A DNA stretch of 64,000 nucleotides, taken from assembly GCA_046350295.1 (NCBI GenBank), contig JAXMAR010000032.1:30013-94012 (forward strand), read 5' to 3'. This stretch comes from JAXMAR01 sp046350295. Its GTDB lineage: Bacteria > Planctomycetota > Planctomycetia > Gemmatales > Gemmataceae. The first letter of the stretch is position 1, and each line of letters opens with the position of its first letter. Positions 15,860-26,063 of this stretch are shown in pieces. Below the pieces are notes generated by a model, which was not told the DNA's origin, did no database searches, and worked only from the letters and a program-made list of their open reading frames with translations. The position numbers were made by a program, and so were the translations under genes.

Positions 15860-18216
15860 ATGACAAGTTCAGTGAAAAACCACTGACCGATAAGCCGCTG
15901 AACCCCGCGCCGCTGGAAGACAAAGAGCCGATCTCGCAAGACGAAGGCCCCGTCACCTTCGGCCAGTGGGTGGCGCAGAACGGCGTCACGCTCACGCTCG
16001 TCCTCGCCCTCCTCGTCTTCCTCTTCTACAAATTCGATCTCGCCGGCCTCGTGAACATCCTCAAGGCCTTCCTCGGCCTCTCGCTCGTGGTCTTCATCCA
16101 CGAGCTGGGGCACCTCATGGCGGCAAAGTGGTGCGACGTCCACGTCACCAGCTTCAGTCTCGGCTTCGGTCCGACCATCCCTGGCTGCTCCTTCCGCTGG
16201 GGAGAGACACTCTACAAACTTAGCCTCATCCCCCTGGGCGGCTACGTGCAGATGGTCGGCCAGGTCGACGGCGATGAATCCTCCGACGGCAGCGAGGACG
16301 ATCCGCGCTCCTACCGCAACAAGACCGTCGGCCAGCGCATGCTCATCATCTCCGCCGGCGTCATCATGAACGTCGTCCTGGCGATGATCTGTTTCGTCCT
16401 CGTCTTCCGCGGCCCGGGTAAAGATCGCCAGGCGCCCGTCATCGCGGCGGTCGATACGCAGTCCCCCTCGTTCGTCGACGGTATCCGCTCCGGCTGGGTC
16501 GTCACCAAGCTCAACGGAACCGAGAACCCCACCTTCGAAGACCTGATGTACGCGGTGCGCAACAGCCTGGAAGGGGAGCAGATCCAGTTTGTGTTCAAGG
16601 ATCCCTACTCCGACAAGACGTACCCGATGGACATCGAGCCGCTCAAGAAGCAGCGCGAAAACCCGATGATCGGCCTGCGTCCCGCGGAAACGACACAGCT
16701 CATCGAGAAGCGCTACGCCCCCCGTTACGCCAACCCCACCCTGCCCGGCTCCGCCGCTGCCCATGCCGCGCCGGCCATCGAGTTCGGCGACACCGTCATC
16801 GGCATCCGCGCGGCCAAGGCCGAGAAGTGGATCGAGCTGCGCGACGACCCACGCTTCCCCGGTCACGGTCAGAAGGACTATTTTCAGTTGAAAAAAGCCC
16901 TGCAAGACCTGGCCGGCAAACCTATCGAGATCAAGGTCGCGCGCGGCGACAAGGATGAGCGCAGCGAGGCGACCGCCCTGGTTCCGCCCGCGTTCGGCAA
17001 GACCATCGGCGTCCGCATGGCGATGGGACCGATCACCTCGATCCGCAAGGGCTCGCCCGCGGAGAAGGCGGGCATCGTTGCCGGCAAGGATGGCGCCGTC
17101 GGGGACATCATCAAAGCCGTCGAAGCCCCGCTGCCGGGGGGCGGCGTCAAGCGCTGGGCGGCGAGCGACCTGCCGGCCAAGGCGTTGCCGGAAAAGGCGG
17201 AGACCGTTGTCCTCGATCCGGAAACACTTCCTTACGAGTTGCGCCGGGCCATGGACGAAGTCAAGGACACGCTCAAACCCGAGCAGCGCAAGGTGAAGCT
17301 CGTCCTGCAACGGCAGAATTCCGCCCCTGGGCCGGAGACCGACCTCAAAACCTTCGAGCTCGACTGGAGCAACGATTGGAAGTATGAAGAGTACGTTTTG
17401 ATCTACAAGGACTCGCCACTCCCCATCCCCGAGCTCGGCCTCGCCTTCCAGATCCAGACGCGCGTCGCCGCCGTCACCTCACCCAAGCTCGGCAAGGATG
17501 ACAACCCCCTCCAGGCCGAGGATTCCATCAAGAAGGTCCGCTTCCACTTCATGGGGCCGGACGGCAAGGAGGAGGCGGGGGACGACATCGACCTGACCGA
17601 CAAGGACAAGAAGGAGAACAACGTCTGGGCCTACGTCTCCGACACCTTCTTCAACAGCGTCTGGTCGATGCGCATCACCAAGATGACGCTCGTCGTCGAC
17701 CGCAACAACAAGGAGAAGGACAAGGAGATCGAATTGGTCCCGCAGTCCGATCCCAATCGCCCTCTCATCGACCGCGGCTTCGTCTTCACGCGCGACGTCC
17801 GCAATGAAAAAGCCTCCAGCGTCTTCGGCGCCATCGGGCTAGGACTGCGCGACACGCACCGCAGCATCATGAACGTCTTCAGCAACCTACGCGGCATCAT
17901 CCTGGGCCGCCTGCCGGTGGACAAGAACCTCGGCGGCCCCGGCCGTATCGGCGAGATGGCCTACCGCATCGCCGGCTTCGATTTCTGGGAGTTCGTCTTC
18001 TTCATCGGCCTGATCAGCATCAACATCGCCGTCATCAACTTCCTGCCCATCCCGGTGCTGGACGGCGGGCACATGGTCTTCCTTCTCTACGAGAAGTTCC
18101 GCGGCAAGCCGGCGTCGGAAGGGGTGCGCATCGGCGCCACCTACGCGGGGTTGGCGATCATCCTCTGCCTGATGGGGTTTGTCATCTTCCTTGACATCTC
18201 ACACTATCTGCGCTGA
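15823..18216 (+). CDS. rseP: RseP/S2P-type intramembrane zinc metalloprotease
   Basis: A site-2 protease of about 797 residues. Zinc site HELGH lies in the first core membrane helix and NFLPIPVLDGGHMVF in the third. Two PDZ-like regions fall between (APVIAAVDTQSPSFVDGIRS; AMGPITSIRKGSPAEKAGI). The start is taken as TTG at 15823 because GGAGG precedes it by 7 nt; this gives a charged cytosolic N-terminus of about 50 residues before the first membrane helix. It is longer than E. coli RseP (450) because of the extended periplasmic part. Such proteases release membrane-held anti-sigma factors. Pairing with dxr is common in bacteria. Confidence 0.92.
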   Translation: MENQEPVQRQPLNDKFSEKPLTDKPLNPAPLEDKEPISQDEGPVTFGQWVAQNGVTLTLVLALLVFLFYKFDLAGLVNILKAFLGLSLVVFIHELGHLMAAKWCDVHVTSFSLGFGPTIPGCSFRWGETLYKLSLIPLGGYVQMVGQVDGDESSDGSEDDPRSYRNKTVGQRMLIISAGVIMNVVLAMICFVLVFRGPGKDRQAPVIAAVDTQSPSFVDGIRSGWVVTKLNGTENPTFEDLMYAVRNSLEGEQIQFVFKDPYSDKTYPMDIEPLKKQRENPMIGLRPAETTQLIEKRYAPRYANPTLPGSAAAHAAPAIEFGDTVIGIRAAKAEKWIELRDDPRFPGHGQKDYFQLKKALQDLAGKPIEIKVARGDKDERSEATALVPPAFGKTIGVRMAMGPITSIRKGSPAEKAGIVAGKDGAVGDIIKAVEAPLPGGGVKRWAASDLPAKALPEKAETVVLDPETLPYELRRAMDEVKDTLKPEQRKVKLVLQRQNSAPGPETDLKTFELDWSNDWKYEEYVLIYKDSPLPIPELGLAFQIQTRVAAVTSPKLGKDDNPLQAEDSIKKVRFHFMGPDGKEEAGDDIDLTDKDKKENNVWAYVSDTFFNSVWSMRITKMTLVVDRNNKEKDKEIELVPQSDPNRPLIDRGFVFTRDVRNEKASSVFGAIGLGLRDTHRSIMNVFSNLRGIILGRLPVDKNLGGPGRIGEMAYRIAGFDFWEFVFFIGLISINIAVINFLPIPVLDGGHMVFLLYEKFRGKPASEGVRIGATYAGLAIILCLMGFVIFLDISHYLR

Positions 18217-18278
18217 CGCCCGCAAACGCCAACCCCACGGCATCCCCGGTTCCTCACGCGAACACATGAAGGCTTGCC

Positions 18279-19205
18279 ATGCCGGAACAACCACTTAACC
18301 TTAACCACCCGTGGCTCATCGCCGTTTGGCCCGGCATGGGCAACGTCGCCCTCAATGCCGGGTTCTACCTCCTCGCCAAGCTCGACATGAGCGTCATCGC
18401 CGAGTACGAGGCGAGCGACCTCTTCGACGTCGACCATGTCGAGGTCAAGGAGGGCATGATCCATCCCGGGCGCCGCCCGCGCAACCGTTTCTTCGTCTGG
18501 ACGGACCCGAAGAAAAAGCACGACCTCGTCGTTTTCTTGGGCGAGGCCCAGCCGCCGTTGGGAAAGTACCCCTTTTGCCGCCAGCTCATCGCCTATGCCC
18601 AGCAGCTCAACGTCGAGCGCGTCTTCACCTTCGCCGCCATGGCGACGCAGATGCACCCGCAGGAGCGAGCCCGCGTCTTCGGCGCGGCTACCGACCGTGA
18701 AACGCTCGAAGAACTCAAACGGCTCGAACTCGAGATTCTGCAGGAGGGCAACATCGCCGGGCTCAACGGCGTCCTTCTAGGCGTGGCCACTGAGAACAAC
18801 CTGCGCGGCGCCTGTCTCCTTGGCGAAATGCCCCACATCTTCAGCCAGCTCCCTTTCCCCAAGGCGTCCCTCGCCATCCTCGAAGTCTTCACCACCATCA
18901 CCGGCATCGAGCTCGACTTCACCGAGCTTACCGAGCAGGCACGCTTGATGGAGCAGCAACTTGGTGAGTTGCTGGCCCGGGTCGAGCAACGCTATGGGGG
19001 AGAGGAGCAACCGGAAGAGGAGGGCTACCAGGTGGAACCCGCCGAGGAAGAAAAGACGTCCGAAAAGGACCACGCGCGCATCGAAAAGCTGTTCACGCAG
19101 GCCGCCGCAGATCGTTCCAAGGCCTTCGAGCTCAAGCAAGAGCTGGACCGGCTCGACCTGTTCAAGGATTATGAAGACCGCTTTCTGGATCTCTTCAAAA
19201 AGTAG
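18279..19205 (+). CDS. PAC2 family protein
   Basis: A 308-residue protein with the PAC2 (proteasome-assembly-chaperone-2-like) fold: HPWLIAVWPGMGNVALNAGF at the N-terminus, a central NVERVFTFAAMATQMHPQE and GLLGVATENNLRGACLLGE-type segment, then an acidic, helical C-terminus probably forming a coiled coil. It follows rseP by 62 nt and may share its message. PAC2 proteins are known in archaea and actinobacteria; their bacterial role is unclear. Confidence 0.85.
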   Translation: MPEQPLNLNHPWLIAVWPGMGNVALNAGFYLLAKLDMSVIAEYEASDLFDVDHVEVKEGMIHPGRRPRNRFFVWTDPKKKHDLVVFLGEAQPPLGKYPFCRQLIAYAQQLNVERVFTFAAMATQMHPQERARVFGAATDRETLEELKRLELEILQEGNIAGLNGVLLGVATENNLRGACLLGEMPHIFSQLPFPKASLAILEVFTTITGIELDFTELTEQARLMEQQLGELLARVEQRYGGEEQPEEEGYQVEPAEEEKTSEKDHARIEKLFTQAAADRSKAFELKQELDRLDLFKDYEDRFLDLFKK

Positions 19206-19214
19206 CCGCTTTCC

Positions 19215-19838
19215 TCACCTCAGGCCCCCGAGCATGCAGTCGATCGCCTTGCCCACGTAATCCGGCTCCTGATAGAGCGGGATGCGCAGCTCCGCCGTCA
19301 AGGTGAACGCCAGCGCGTTGCGGATCAGCTCCCAGGCCCCGACGCGAGGATCGACGTCGGCGCGGAACTCGTCCAGGCTCTTGCCGTCCGCGATGAGCCC
19401 GGCCAGGAACGCCTCGGCATCGAGATAGAAGTTGCGCAATGCGTCGGCGATGTCGGCGTCGTCCGCTTCCAGGAGCGTGCGGTGCAGAAGACGCAACTCG
19501 GGCGCCCGGTCCGCGGCCGAGAGCACGTAAAGATCGATGACGGCCCGCAACCGCTCGAGCGGATGGACCAGCCCGTGCGTCTCCATGCGCCAGCGCTCCA
19601 ACGTGGCGACACGCACCTCGTTCAGCACTTCCAGGAAAAGCGCCTTCTTGCTCGCGAAATGCCGGTACAGCACCGGTTCGGTGATTTCCGCCGCGTGGGC
19701 GATCTTCTCCGTCGTCGTCTGCTGATACCCCAGACGAGTGAATAGCTGTTTGGCGTGTTCGAGGATTTGCCGCTTGCGTTCGGGCCGGCGCAGACGTACG
19801 GTCCCCTTCCCGCCGCTTCGCTTCAGCGAGGCGTCCAT
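19215..19838 (-). CDS. TetR family transcriptional regulator
   Basis: A regulator of about 207 residues. The helix-turn-helix TTEKIAHAAEITEPVLYRHF with KKALFLEVL is typical TetR; the rest is an all-helical ligand domain. The ATG at 19838 is used; a TTG 12 codons upstream is an alternative. It converges on the PAC2 gene with 9 nt between stops. Target and ligand unknown. Confidence 0.88.
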   Translation of the reverse strand: MDASLKRSGGKGTVRLRRPERKRQILEHAKQLFTRLGYQQTTTEKIAHAAEITEPVLYRHFASKKALFLEVLNEVRVATLERWRMETHGLVHPLERLRAVIDLYVLSAADRAPELRLLHRTLLEADDADIADALRNFYLDAEAFLAGLIADGKSLDEFRADVDPRVGAWELIRNALAFTLTAELRIPLYQEPDYVGKAIDCMLGGLR

Positions 19839-19944
19839 AAACTGAATGCTCGATTTCCGGACGGGAAAGTTCAAAGGGGATTAACTTCCCAATCGTAACC
19901 CAGAGAGGCGCCGCCGTCAACAGCCCGCGTCTCTTTTGTGATAG

Positions 19945-19987
19945 GCCAATAGAAATGTCCGCTGTTTGCGGCCATTAGAAATGTCCG
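19945..19987 (+). repeat. ISNCY left end with doubled binding motif
   Basis: Two 17-bp copies, GCCAATAGAAATGTCCG and GCCATTAGAAATGTCCG, spaced 9 bp apart. They mirror the two copies at the right end. Confidence 0.8.
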
Positions 19988-20356
19988 GTTGGACGTGGGG
20001 TATATCGGCGGGTGGGAGTGGCGGGCATGAGCGTCTCCCTCTGGCGTAGGCCGCCAATGCGATAAACTCTGGGGTCTGGGGGCAGAGCCCCTCAGGACAG
20101 TGTGCTTGCAGTTGCGTGGCGTTGATGCAGGCGCCCGGGAGGGGGGCCGGGGGGAGGGTTATTTGCTCCGACGACTTCCCGGAAGGCCGCGGCGCCGGGG
20201 TGGTCGGCGGCTGGACGGTGCGGGCCTTGGTTCGTAACCTTGCCGGCGCCAGCGGGAGGATGGCTCCGCAGGAGATGCGACCGACGCCCGTTGGTCGGCT
20301 TCACGCCAGAGGACGGGGCAGCGCCGACGAGGCCTCGTCCTTTTTTTACGCCCAGC

Positions 20357-21475
20357 TCAGCCGTCGCGAGCCGCGTTCGACAGCGGAATCTCATGGTGGT
20401 TGAGGTAGCGCTGGCCGAAACGAACCGCCATCGTGCCATCCAGGCGCAGCTCGATCACCTTGCCGCCACGCTCGCCGGGGTAGATCGGCTTGTCCAACTG
20501 ATACAGCCGATTCTGGAAGCGGATGGTGTAATCGTTGTTCACCACGCGTCGCTCCTGGACGCTCAAGATCGCCGCCAAGACATGCCCGCTGCCCAAGCGC
20601 GAGCGCGTCGCTGGCCTGGACGGCGCCACGCCGAAACGCCGGTTGTGCTCGGGCAACAAGCGCTCCAGCGTAGCTTGGCCTGAGCCACGGTCTGCGCTTG
20701 GCCAGCCGCAGCTCCTTGACCCAGCGATCCTGAGCCGTGCCGAACGAGCGTTCCACGCGGCCCTTGGCTTGCGGACTGCGTGCCTTGATCAGATCGATGT
20801 CCAGCTCCGTCGAGCGCGACCGAACTGCGTCTGGCCCCTCGTAATCGACCTGGCCCTGCTTGTGCGCCTCGAAGATGCCGTGGCGATCCGTGTACAAGGC
20901 GTGCGGCCGGCCATGGCGCGTCAGCCACCGGCCCAGCAGATCGAAATGCGCCTCCACCGTGTCGGCCGGATAGAAGCGGGCCAGCAGCCGCGACGTGGCG
21001 TCGTCGATCATGGTCAGGAGCACCATCTCGCCGCGGCCTTCGGTCCAGGCGTGCAACGAGGTGTCCATCTGCACCAACTCGCCGAAGCAACTGCGCCGCG
21101 GCCGACGCCGACGATGCTGTTCACGACGCCGCGCCGCTGCACAGACCTTCGGCCAACAATAACGCCGCAGCGTGTTGACCGCGACCACGAGACCTTCCTC
21201 GGCCAACTTCTCACAGGCCAGAGTCGGTCCGAAGTCCGCGTAGCGCGCCGATACGCCTGCAACACCTTCTTCCTTAGCTGCGGCTGATGGCGACGATTGG
21301 AGGGGCCAGCCGCGGCTGGCACCGTTGCCGCCACGCCCTCTCCGACAAGCCGCTCCTGTAAACGACGCACCTGCCGCACGCTCCGCTTCAACAACTCGGC
21401 GGCCTTGACCTGCGTGTATCTGCCCTCGTTCAAGTCCTGCAACACCCGCAACCGATCCCGCTCCCGCTGACTCAT
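20357..21475 (-). pseudogene. ISNCY transposase, two frameshifts
   Basis: The first frame has the N-terminal HTH (MSQRERDRLRVLQDLNEG, QVKAAELLKRSVRQVRRL). Near 21245 the homology moves to a second frame carrying the DDE core: VQMDTSLHAW (D), LYTDRHGIFE (D), KGRVERSFGT (E). Near 20685 it moves again to a third frame (LERLLPEHNRRFGVAPSR, then YTIRFQNRLYQLDKPIYPGE) that ends at 20357. All catalytic residues remain, but no single chain can be made. Confidence 0.82.
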
Positions 21476-21533
21476 GGCGATCCGGTCTCCTTCCCCGCCC
21501 ATAGACACGTCCTCCTTGGCGCTGGGCCAAAGA

Positions 21534-21573
21534 GGACATTTCTATTGGCTTAAGACCGGACATTTCTATTGGC
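21534..21573 (-). repeat. ISNCY right end with doubled binding motif
   Basis: Two complementary copies of the same 16-17-bp motif, 7 bp apart. The double arrangement at both ends is the pattern expected of paired transposase-binding sites. Confidence 0.8.
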
Positions 21574-21635
21574 GTACAACAGGGGGATTTGAGCGACGAA
21601 GTGATGGAACGATGTCGCGCTGCGGGCGGGCGCCG

Positions 21636-22812
21636 TTACTTCGCCGTCATGCGCGCCGCCAGCGCCTTGAGATCGGCGCTGCGTAGCGCTCCCTCCAGCA
21701 GCTCCGGCAGGCGTTGCGGGGTGCAGCCGAAGCAGGGGATGCCGAGCGCGGCGAGCTTGCGGGCCAGGTTCTCGTCGTAGGACGGGACGCCGCTGTCCGA
21801 AAGGGCGAGCAGGCAGAGGACACGGACGCCCGATTCGACCATGTCCCCCAGGCGGCGCACGAGCTGGGCCTGATTGCCCCCTTCGAACAGGTCGGTGAGG
21901 AGAATGAACAGCGTCTGCTTCGGCTCCTTGATGAATTGCTCGCAGTAGCCGACCGATTTGTTGATGTCGGTGCCGCCGCCGAGCTGGACGCCGAAGAGCA
22001 TGTCGACCGGGTCATTGCCGCATTTCTCGGTGAGGTCGACGACCTCGGTGTCGAAGGCGACGACGTGGGTATCGAGAGCGGGCAGGCTGGCGAAGATCGA
22101 GCCGCACACCGCGCCATAGACCACTGAGTCGGCCATCGAGCCGCTCTGGTCCATGTCGACGATGACGGTCCAGTTGTTGGCGCGCTGGGCCCGCGAGAAG
22201 AAGTAGACGCGCTCGGGGATGATCTTCTTGAGGTCGGCGTTGTAGTTCTTGAGGTTGCGGCCGATGGTCCACTTCCAGTCGATGGAGGCGGCGCTGGGGA
22301 GCAGCGAATGTTCCTTGCGGTTGATGGCGCCGAGAACGGCCTGGCGGATCTTCTGCTCGAGCTTCTTCTTGATTTCCTCGACGACGGCGCGGACGACCAT
22401 GCGCGCCGTTTCCTTGGTCCGCTCAGGGATGCGCTTGCCGAGGGCCATCAGCGTGCCGACGAGCTGGACGTTGGGCTGCACGTTCTTGAGCATCTCCGGC
22501 TCGAGCAGGAGCTGCTTGAGCCCCTTGCGCTCGACGGCGTCCTGCTGGATGACGGTGACGACGTCTTCCTTGAAGTAGTTGCGGATGTCGCCCAGCCACT
22601 TGGCGAGGCGCGGGGCCGAGCCGCCGAGACCCGCGGAGCGCTGCTTGCCGCCGTCCCCCTCGGCGGTCTCGTCGTAGATGGCGGCGAGGGCTTCGTCCAT
22701 CTCGGCGTCGCCGCCGGCGAGGGAGCAGCCGCCGGACATGCCCTGGAGCGCCTCCTGCGCTTCCTTGCCGAGAACGAGGCGCCAGCGGCGGAGTTGTTCA
22801 GGATCGAAGGCG
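21636..22812 (-). CDS. VWA domain (CoxE-like) protein, 5' end replaced
   Basis: About 390 residues of a von Willebrand A protein. The MIDAS motif is DMDQSGSMADS, with further metal-site residues in GGGTDINKS and LLTDLFEGG. Homology begins at FDPEQLRRWRLVLGKEA (22808); upstream, the frame runs antisense-like through a truncated methylase gene. No ATG, GTG or TTG fits the true N-terminus, so the native start was lost at the junction near 22810. The next internal ATG (22739) would remove only about 23 residues, so a near-complete product is possible. VWA proteins of this type often work with MoxR AAA+ ATPases, but none is nearby. Confidence 0.72.
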
Positions 22813-23567
22813 GGAGACGAAGATGTCCTTGACCCAGATGATCGTCGCCGACCAGTGGTAGCCCTCGCCCCGGAGCGCCGAATCGAGTTGCGGCCAGGAG
22901 AAGGCGCCCAGGACGCAGTAGAGGTCCCCGGTGACGTGCGGCCGCATGGCTCGGACAAAGCCGCAAAGGAAGTCCTGGAAGTCCTCGGCCGACATGTCAT
23001 CGTTCTTCAGGCCCCTGCGCTGGCGGTGGCGCGGGTTGGCGTCCTGGCCGATCGCTACGTTCCAGGGCGGGTCCGTGAAGAGCATCCGAGCGGTCCGGCC
23101 GTCCATGAGCCGGGTGACCTGCGTGGCATCGGTGCTGTCGCCGCACAAGAGGCGATGGTCGCCGAGGGGCCAGAGGTCGCCGGGTTGTGTGATTGCCTCT
23201 TCGGGCGCGTCGGGGACCTCGTCGGGATCGCACAGGCCCTCCGTTACCTCCTGACCGAGGAGCTTGGCCAGCTCGTCCTCGCCAAAGCCGAGGAGCCCGA
23301 GGTCGTAGTCGGCTCCTTGCAACTCGGCTAGCTCGATCGGCAGCAGCTCGTAGTCCCAGGTCGAGAGGTTGTTGGTTTGGTTGTCAGCAATGCGATAGGC
23401 CCGGACCTGCTCGGGCGAGAGGTTCCTGGCGACGTAGACCGGGACCTCGGTGAGGCCCAGCCGAACTCGCGGAGCGACTGCATGACGGCGTCGACGGCGG
23501 GATCGTTGATGCGGGGGTTGTTGTGGTACGGACGGATAGCGCCGATAGGGCGAAGCTCGACTTCCAT
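22805..23567 (-). pseudogene. ParB-like/DNA methylase (phage-type) remnant
   Basis: Starts well, with GAGGAG before ATG 23567 and a ParB-like N-terminus (MEVELRPIGAIRPYHNNPR). After QSLREFGW about 25 expected residues are missing and the frame changes; it resumes EVPVYVARNLSPEQVRAYRI and then the methylase part LWPLGDHRLLCGDSTDA, with the catalytic DPPW (FTDPPWNVAI). It stops abruptly after IIWVKDIFV, where it joins the VWA gene. The whole C-terminal half of the methylase is absent. The family is typical of prophages and integrated elements. Confidence 0.75.
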
Positions 23568-24392
23568 GGCGGTGCGCTCCTCTATCTGTATTCTAGCGCG
23601 TTGGCAGCTGCGCCTAACCCCAAGCTCCTCCTTACCGGGGGATTTTTTCAAACGCGGCGTCAACGAGGAAGCGGTCCGTGAAATACACGCGCGTCATCGT
23701 TAGTCACTACGGCGGGCCCGATGCACTTCAGGTGGTTGAAGAAGAGTGCCCCGAGCCGAAGAAGGGGGAAGTGCGGGTGCGAGTGCTGGCCGCGGGTGTC
23801 TCCTTGCCCGATGTCATGGCGCGCGAGGGCGTGCATCCCGAAACGCCCCGAGTACCCTACACGCCTGGGTGGGATCTGGTCGGCGTGGTGGACCGGCTCG
23901 GCGACGGCGTCTGCGGAATCGCGCCCGGTCAGAGAGTGGCCGCGCTGCCGATTCACGGAGCGTACGCGGAATTCATCTGTCTGCCGCAACGCGAGCTCGT
24001 TCCGGCGCCGACAGGTTTGGATGTTGCCGAGGCTGTCAGCGTCATTCTGAACGGCATCACGGCGTATCAGATGCTGCATCGGTCCGCCAAGGTCAAACCG
24101 GGCCAGCGCGTGCTGATTCACGGCGCGGCTGGCGGGGTCGGTTCGACACTCTTGCAGTTGGGGCGTCTCGCCGGGCTGGAGATGTACGGTACCTGTTCCG
24201 CGCGCAGTGCCTCGGCTGTTTCCGACCTGGGCGGAATTTCCATTGATTACCAGCATCAGGACTTTGTCCAAGAGATTCGCCGCCTGACCAATGAGGGTGT
24301 CGACGCAGTCTTTGACAGCATTGGCGGCGCACACATCTGGCGTTCGCGGAAAGCGCTCCGCCGTGGCGGGAAGGTGGTGGCCTATGGCCTTA

Positions 24393-25707
24393 GGAATCGC
24401 GCCAAAATAACTTGCTGAAGTGCCGTTGCGTGGATTCAGCTGATTGTGCGATTGTCCTGGGATGCAGGATACAACGATTGTTAAAGCCATTGAAGGCAAG
24501 TATATCGAACTTTTGGATGACCTCGACGAGCGTGGCAGGCGGCGTTGGGCAGCTGTCGAAGCGCGTGCCCTGGGGTATGGCGGAATTGCGGTCGTGGCGC
24601 GGGCGACAGGGTTGTCGGATCGGACCATTCGGACGGGATTGAAGGAGTTGGACGAGGCCGACCCGTTGGCGGGGCATCGACAGCGTCGGCCAGGGGGTGG
24701 TCGTAGATCGCATGCGATCACGCAGCCGGGATTGCAGCGGGCGCTGGACCGCTTGATCGAGCCGACGGCGCGCGGGTCGCCGATGCAACCACTGCGCTGG
24801 ACGATCAAGAGCACCTACCGACTGGCGAAGGCGTTGCGGAAGCAAGGGTATCAGGTGAGCGCGACGTCGGTGCGTCGACTGCTCGCGGCCATGGGCTATA
24901 GCCTGCAGGCCAACCGCAAGACGCGGGAAGGCGAGCAGCATCCCGATCGCGACGGCCAGTTTCGCCACATCGCCGAACGGGTGGCGGCGCGGAAAAAGCG
25001 GCGCGAACCAGCCCTGTCGGTGGACACAAAGAAGAAGGAAGTGCTGGGAAATCTCAAGAATGCGGGGCAAACCTATCGTCCCAAGGGCCAGCCGGAGAAA
25101 GTCAAGACCCACGATTTTCCGGATCCCAAGTTGGGCAAGGCGATCCCCTACGGCGTCTACGACATCCATGGCAACGAAGCAGGCGTGTCGGTTGGCATCA
25201 GCCACGATACGGCCGAATTCGCGGTGGCGGCGATTCGTCGTTGGTGGAAGAAGCTGGGTCGCAAGCGCTACGGAGGCGCCAAGCGCATATTGGTAACGGC
25301 CGACAGCGGCGGCAGCAACAGTTCGCGTTGCCGGTTGTGGAAGGTCGAATTGCAGAAGTGGGCCGACGAGACGGGGCTGATTGTCGAGGTCTGTCACTAT
25401 CCGCCGGGCACGAGCAAATGGAACAAGATCGAGCATCGCGTGTTCTGCCACATTACGCGCAATTGGCAGGGAGTTCCGTTAGAGACGTTGGAAGTCGTCG
25501 TCGAATCGATTGGCGCCACGACCACCGAAACCGGCCTGGAAGTTCATGCCTGGCTCGACGAGAGCACCTACGACAAAGGCCGAAAAGTGAGCGATGAGGA
25601 ACTGGCTGACTGTAATATCACGCGTAACGAATATCACGGCGAATGGAACTACGAAATCCATCCACGCGTCAAGCGCGGAGATCGGTAAGTTATTTTGGCG
25701 CGACTCC
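24393..25707 (+). mobile_element. ISAzo13-family insertion sequence, apparently intact
   Basis: A 1315-bp element with 21-bp terminal inverted repeats (24393-24413 and 25687-25707) that differ at one position, sharing TCGCGCCAAAATAACTT. The flanks are a direct TTA duplication (24390-24392 and 25708-25710). It has one uninterrupted transposase gene whose stop falls inside the right repeat. The intact ends, target duplication and restorable host frame mark a recent insertion. Confidence 0.9.
24462..25688 (+). CDS. ISAzo13-family transposase
   Basis: A 408-residue transposase of the ISAzo13 (Rhodopirellula-type) family. N-terminal HTH: GYGGIAVVARATGLSDRTIR. Catalytic residues are in LSVDTKKKEVLG (D), VTADSGGSNSSR (D) and WNKIEHRVFC (E). 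The ATG at 24462 is used; the upstream Shine-Dalgarno is weak. Full length and undamaged. Confidence 0.92.
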   Translation: MQDTTIVKAIEGKYIELLDDLDERGRRRWAAVEARALGYGGIAVVARATGLSDRTIRTGLKELDEADPLAGHRQRRPGGGRRSHAITQPGLQRALDRLIEPTARGSPMQPLRWTIKSTYRLAKALRKQGYQVSATSVRRLLAAMGYSLQANRKTREGEQHPDRDGQFRHIAERVAARKKRREPALSVDTKKKEVLGNLKNAGQTYRPKGQPEKVKTHDFPDPKLGKAIPYGVYDIHGNEAGVSVGISHDTAEFAVAAIRRWWKKLGRKRYGGAKRILVTADSGGSNSSRCRLWKVELQKWADETGLIVEVCHYPPGTSKWNKIEHRVFCHITRNWQGVPLETLEVVVESIGATTTETGLEVHAWLDESTYDKGRKVSDEELADCNITRNEYHGEWNYEIHPRVKRGDR

Positions 25708-26063
25708 TTACCGGTATGCTAAGTGGTGGACGATTGGCTTCCGGTCGTCCCGGAGGTCGCCATCCCTTTCGTGGCATCGCCATCTTTGGCTTGTACATCG
25801 TTGGCAGCTGGCTCCTGCCGGGCCGGAGATGAGTGGTCCCCTATAGCATCCAGACCCTCAAACGGCTGCGGCCGGCAATGTTTCGCCAGGACCTGATCGC
25901 GCTGTTCGACCTGCTCAAGGAGCAGAAGATCAAGCCGCTCGTCGCACAGCGGTTCCCTCTTGCCGAGGCGAGACACGCGCAGGAATTGCTCGGAAAGGGC
26001 GGCGTGACAGGCAAGATCGTGCTTATGTGCAACGGGGTATCGCCTGAATCAGGAGCGGCGTAG

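Larger units (their letters stand above)
19945..21573 (-). mobile_element. Degenerate ISNCY (IS1202-like) element
   Basis: Ends are defined by a 17-bp inverted repeat, GCCAATAGAAATGTCCG at 19945-19961 and its complement at 21557-21573. Each end carries a second, inner copy (19971-19987 and 21534-21549). The transposase inside is broken in two places. About 370 nt between the transposase stop (20357) and the left end hold no recognisable gene. No clear target duplication was found. Confidence 0.8.
23678..26063 (+). pseudogene. Zinc-free MDR quinone oxidoreductase, split by ISAzo13 element
   Basis: Starts at GTG 23678 (GAGGAAG upstream). Residues to about 240 are a medium-chain reductase of the quinone-oxidoreductase type: GWDLVGVVDRLGDGV, AVSVILNGITAYQML, and the NADPH motif HGAAGGVGSTLLQLG. 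The IS inserted at codon GL of KVVAYGL. Removing it and one TTA copy restores the frame (VVAYGLTGMLSGGR...), but a TGA at 25830-25832 then interrupts it before VVPYSIQTLKRLRPAMFRQD and the normal C-terminus GVTGKIVLM. The gene is thus broken twice. Confidence 0.85.

Noticed and set aside
15613..17310. Minus-strand open frame of 565 codons
   Set aside because: Antisense to dxr and rseP, which are unmistakable; no motif in the antisense product.
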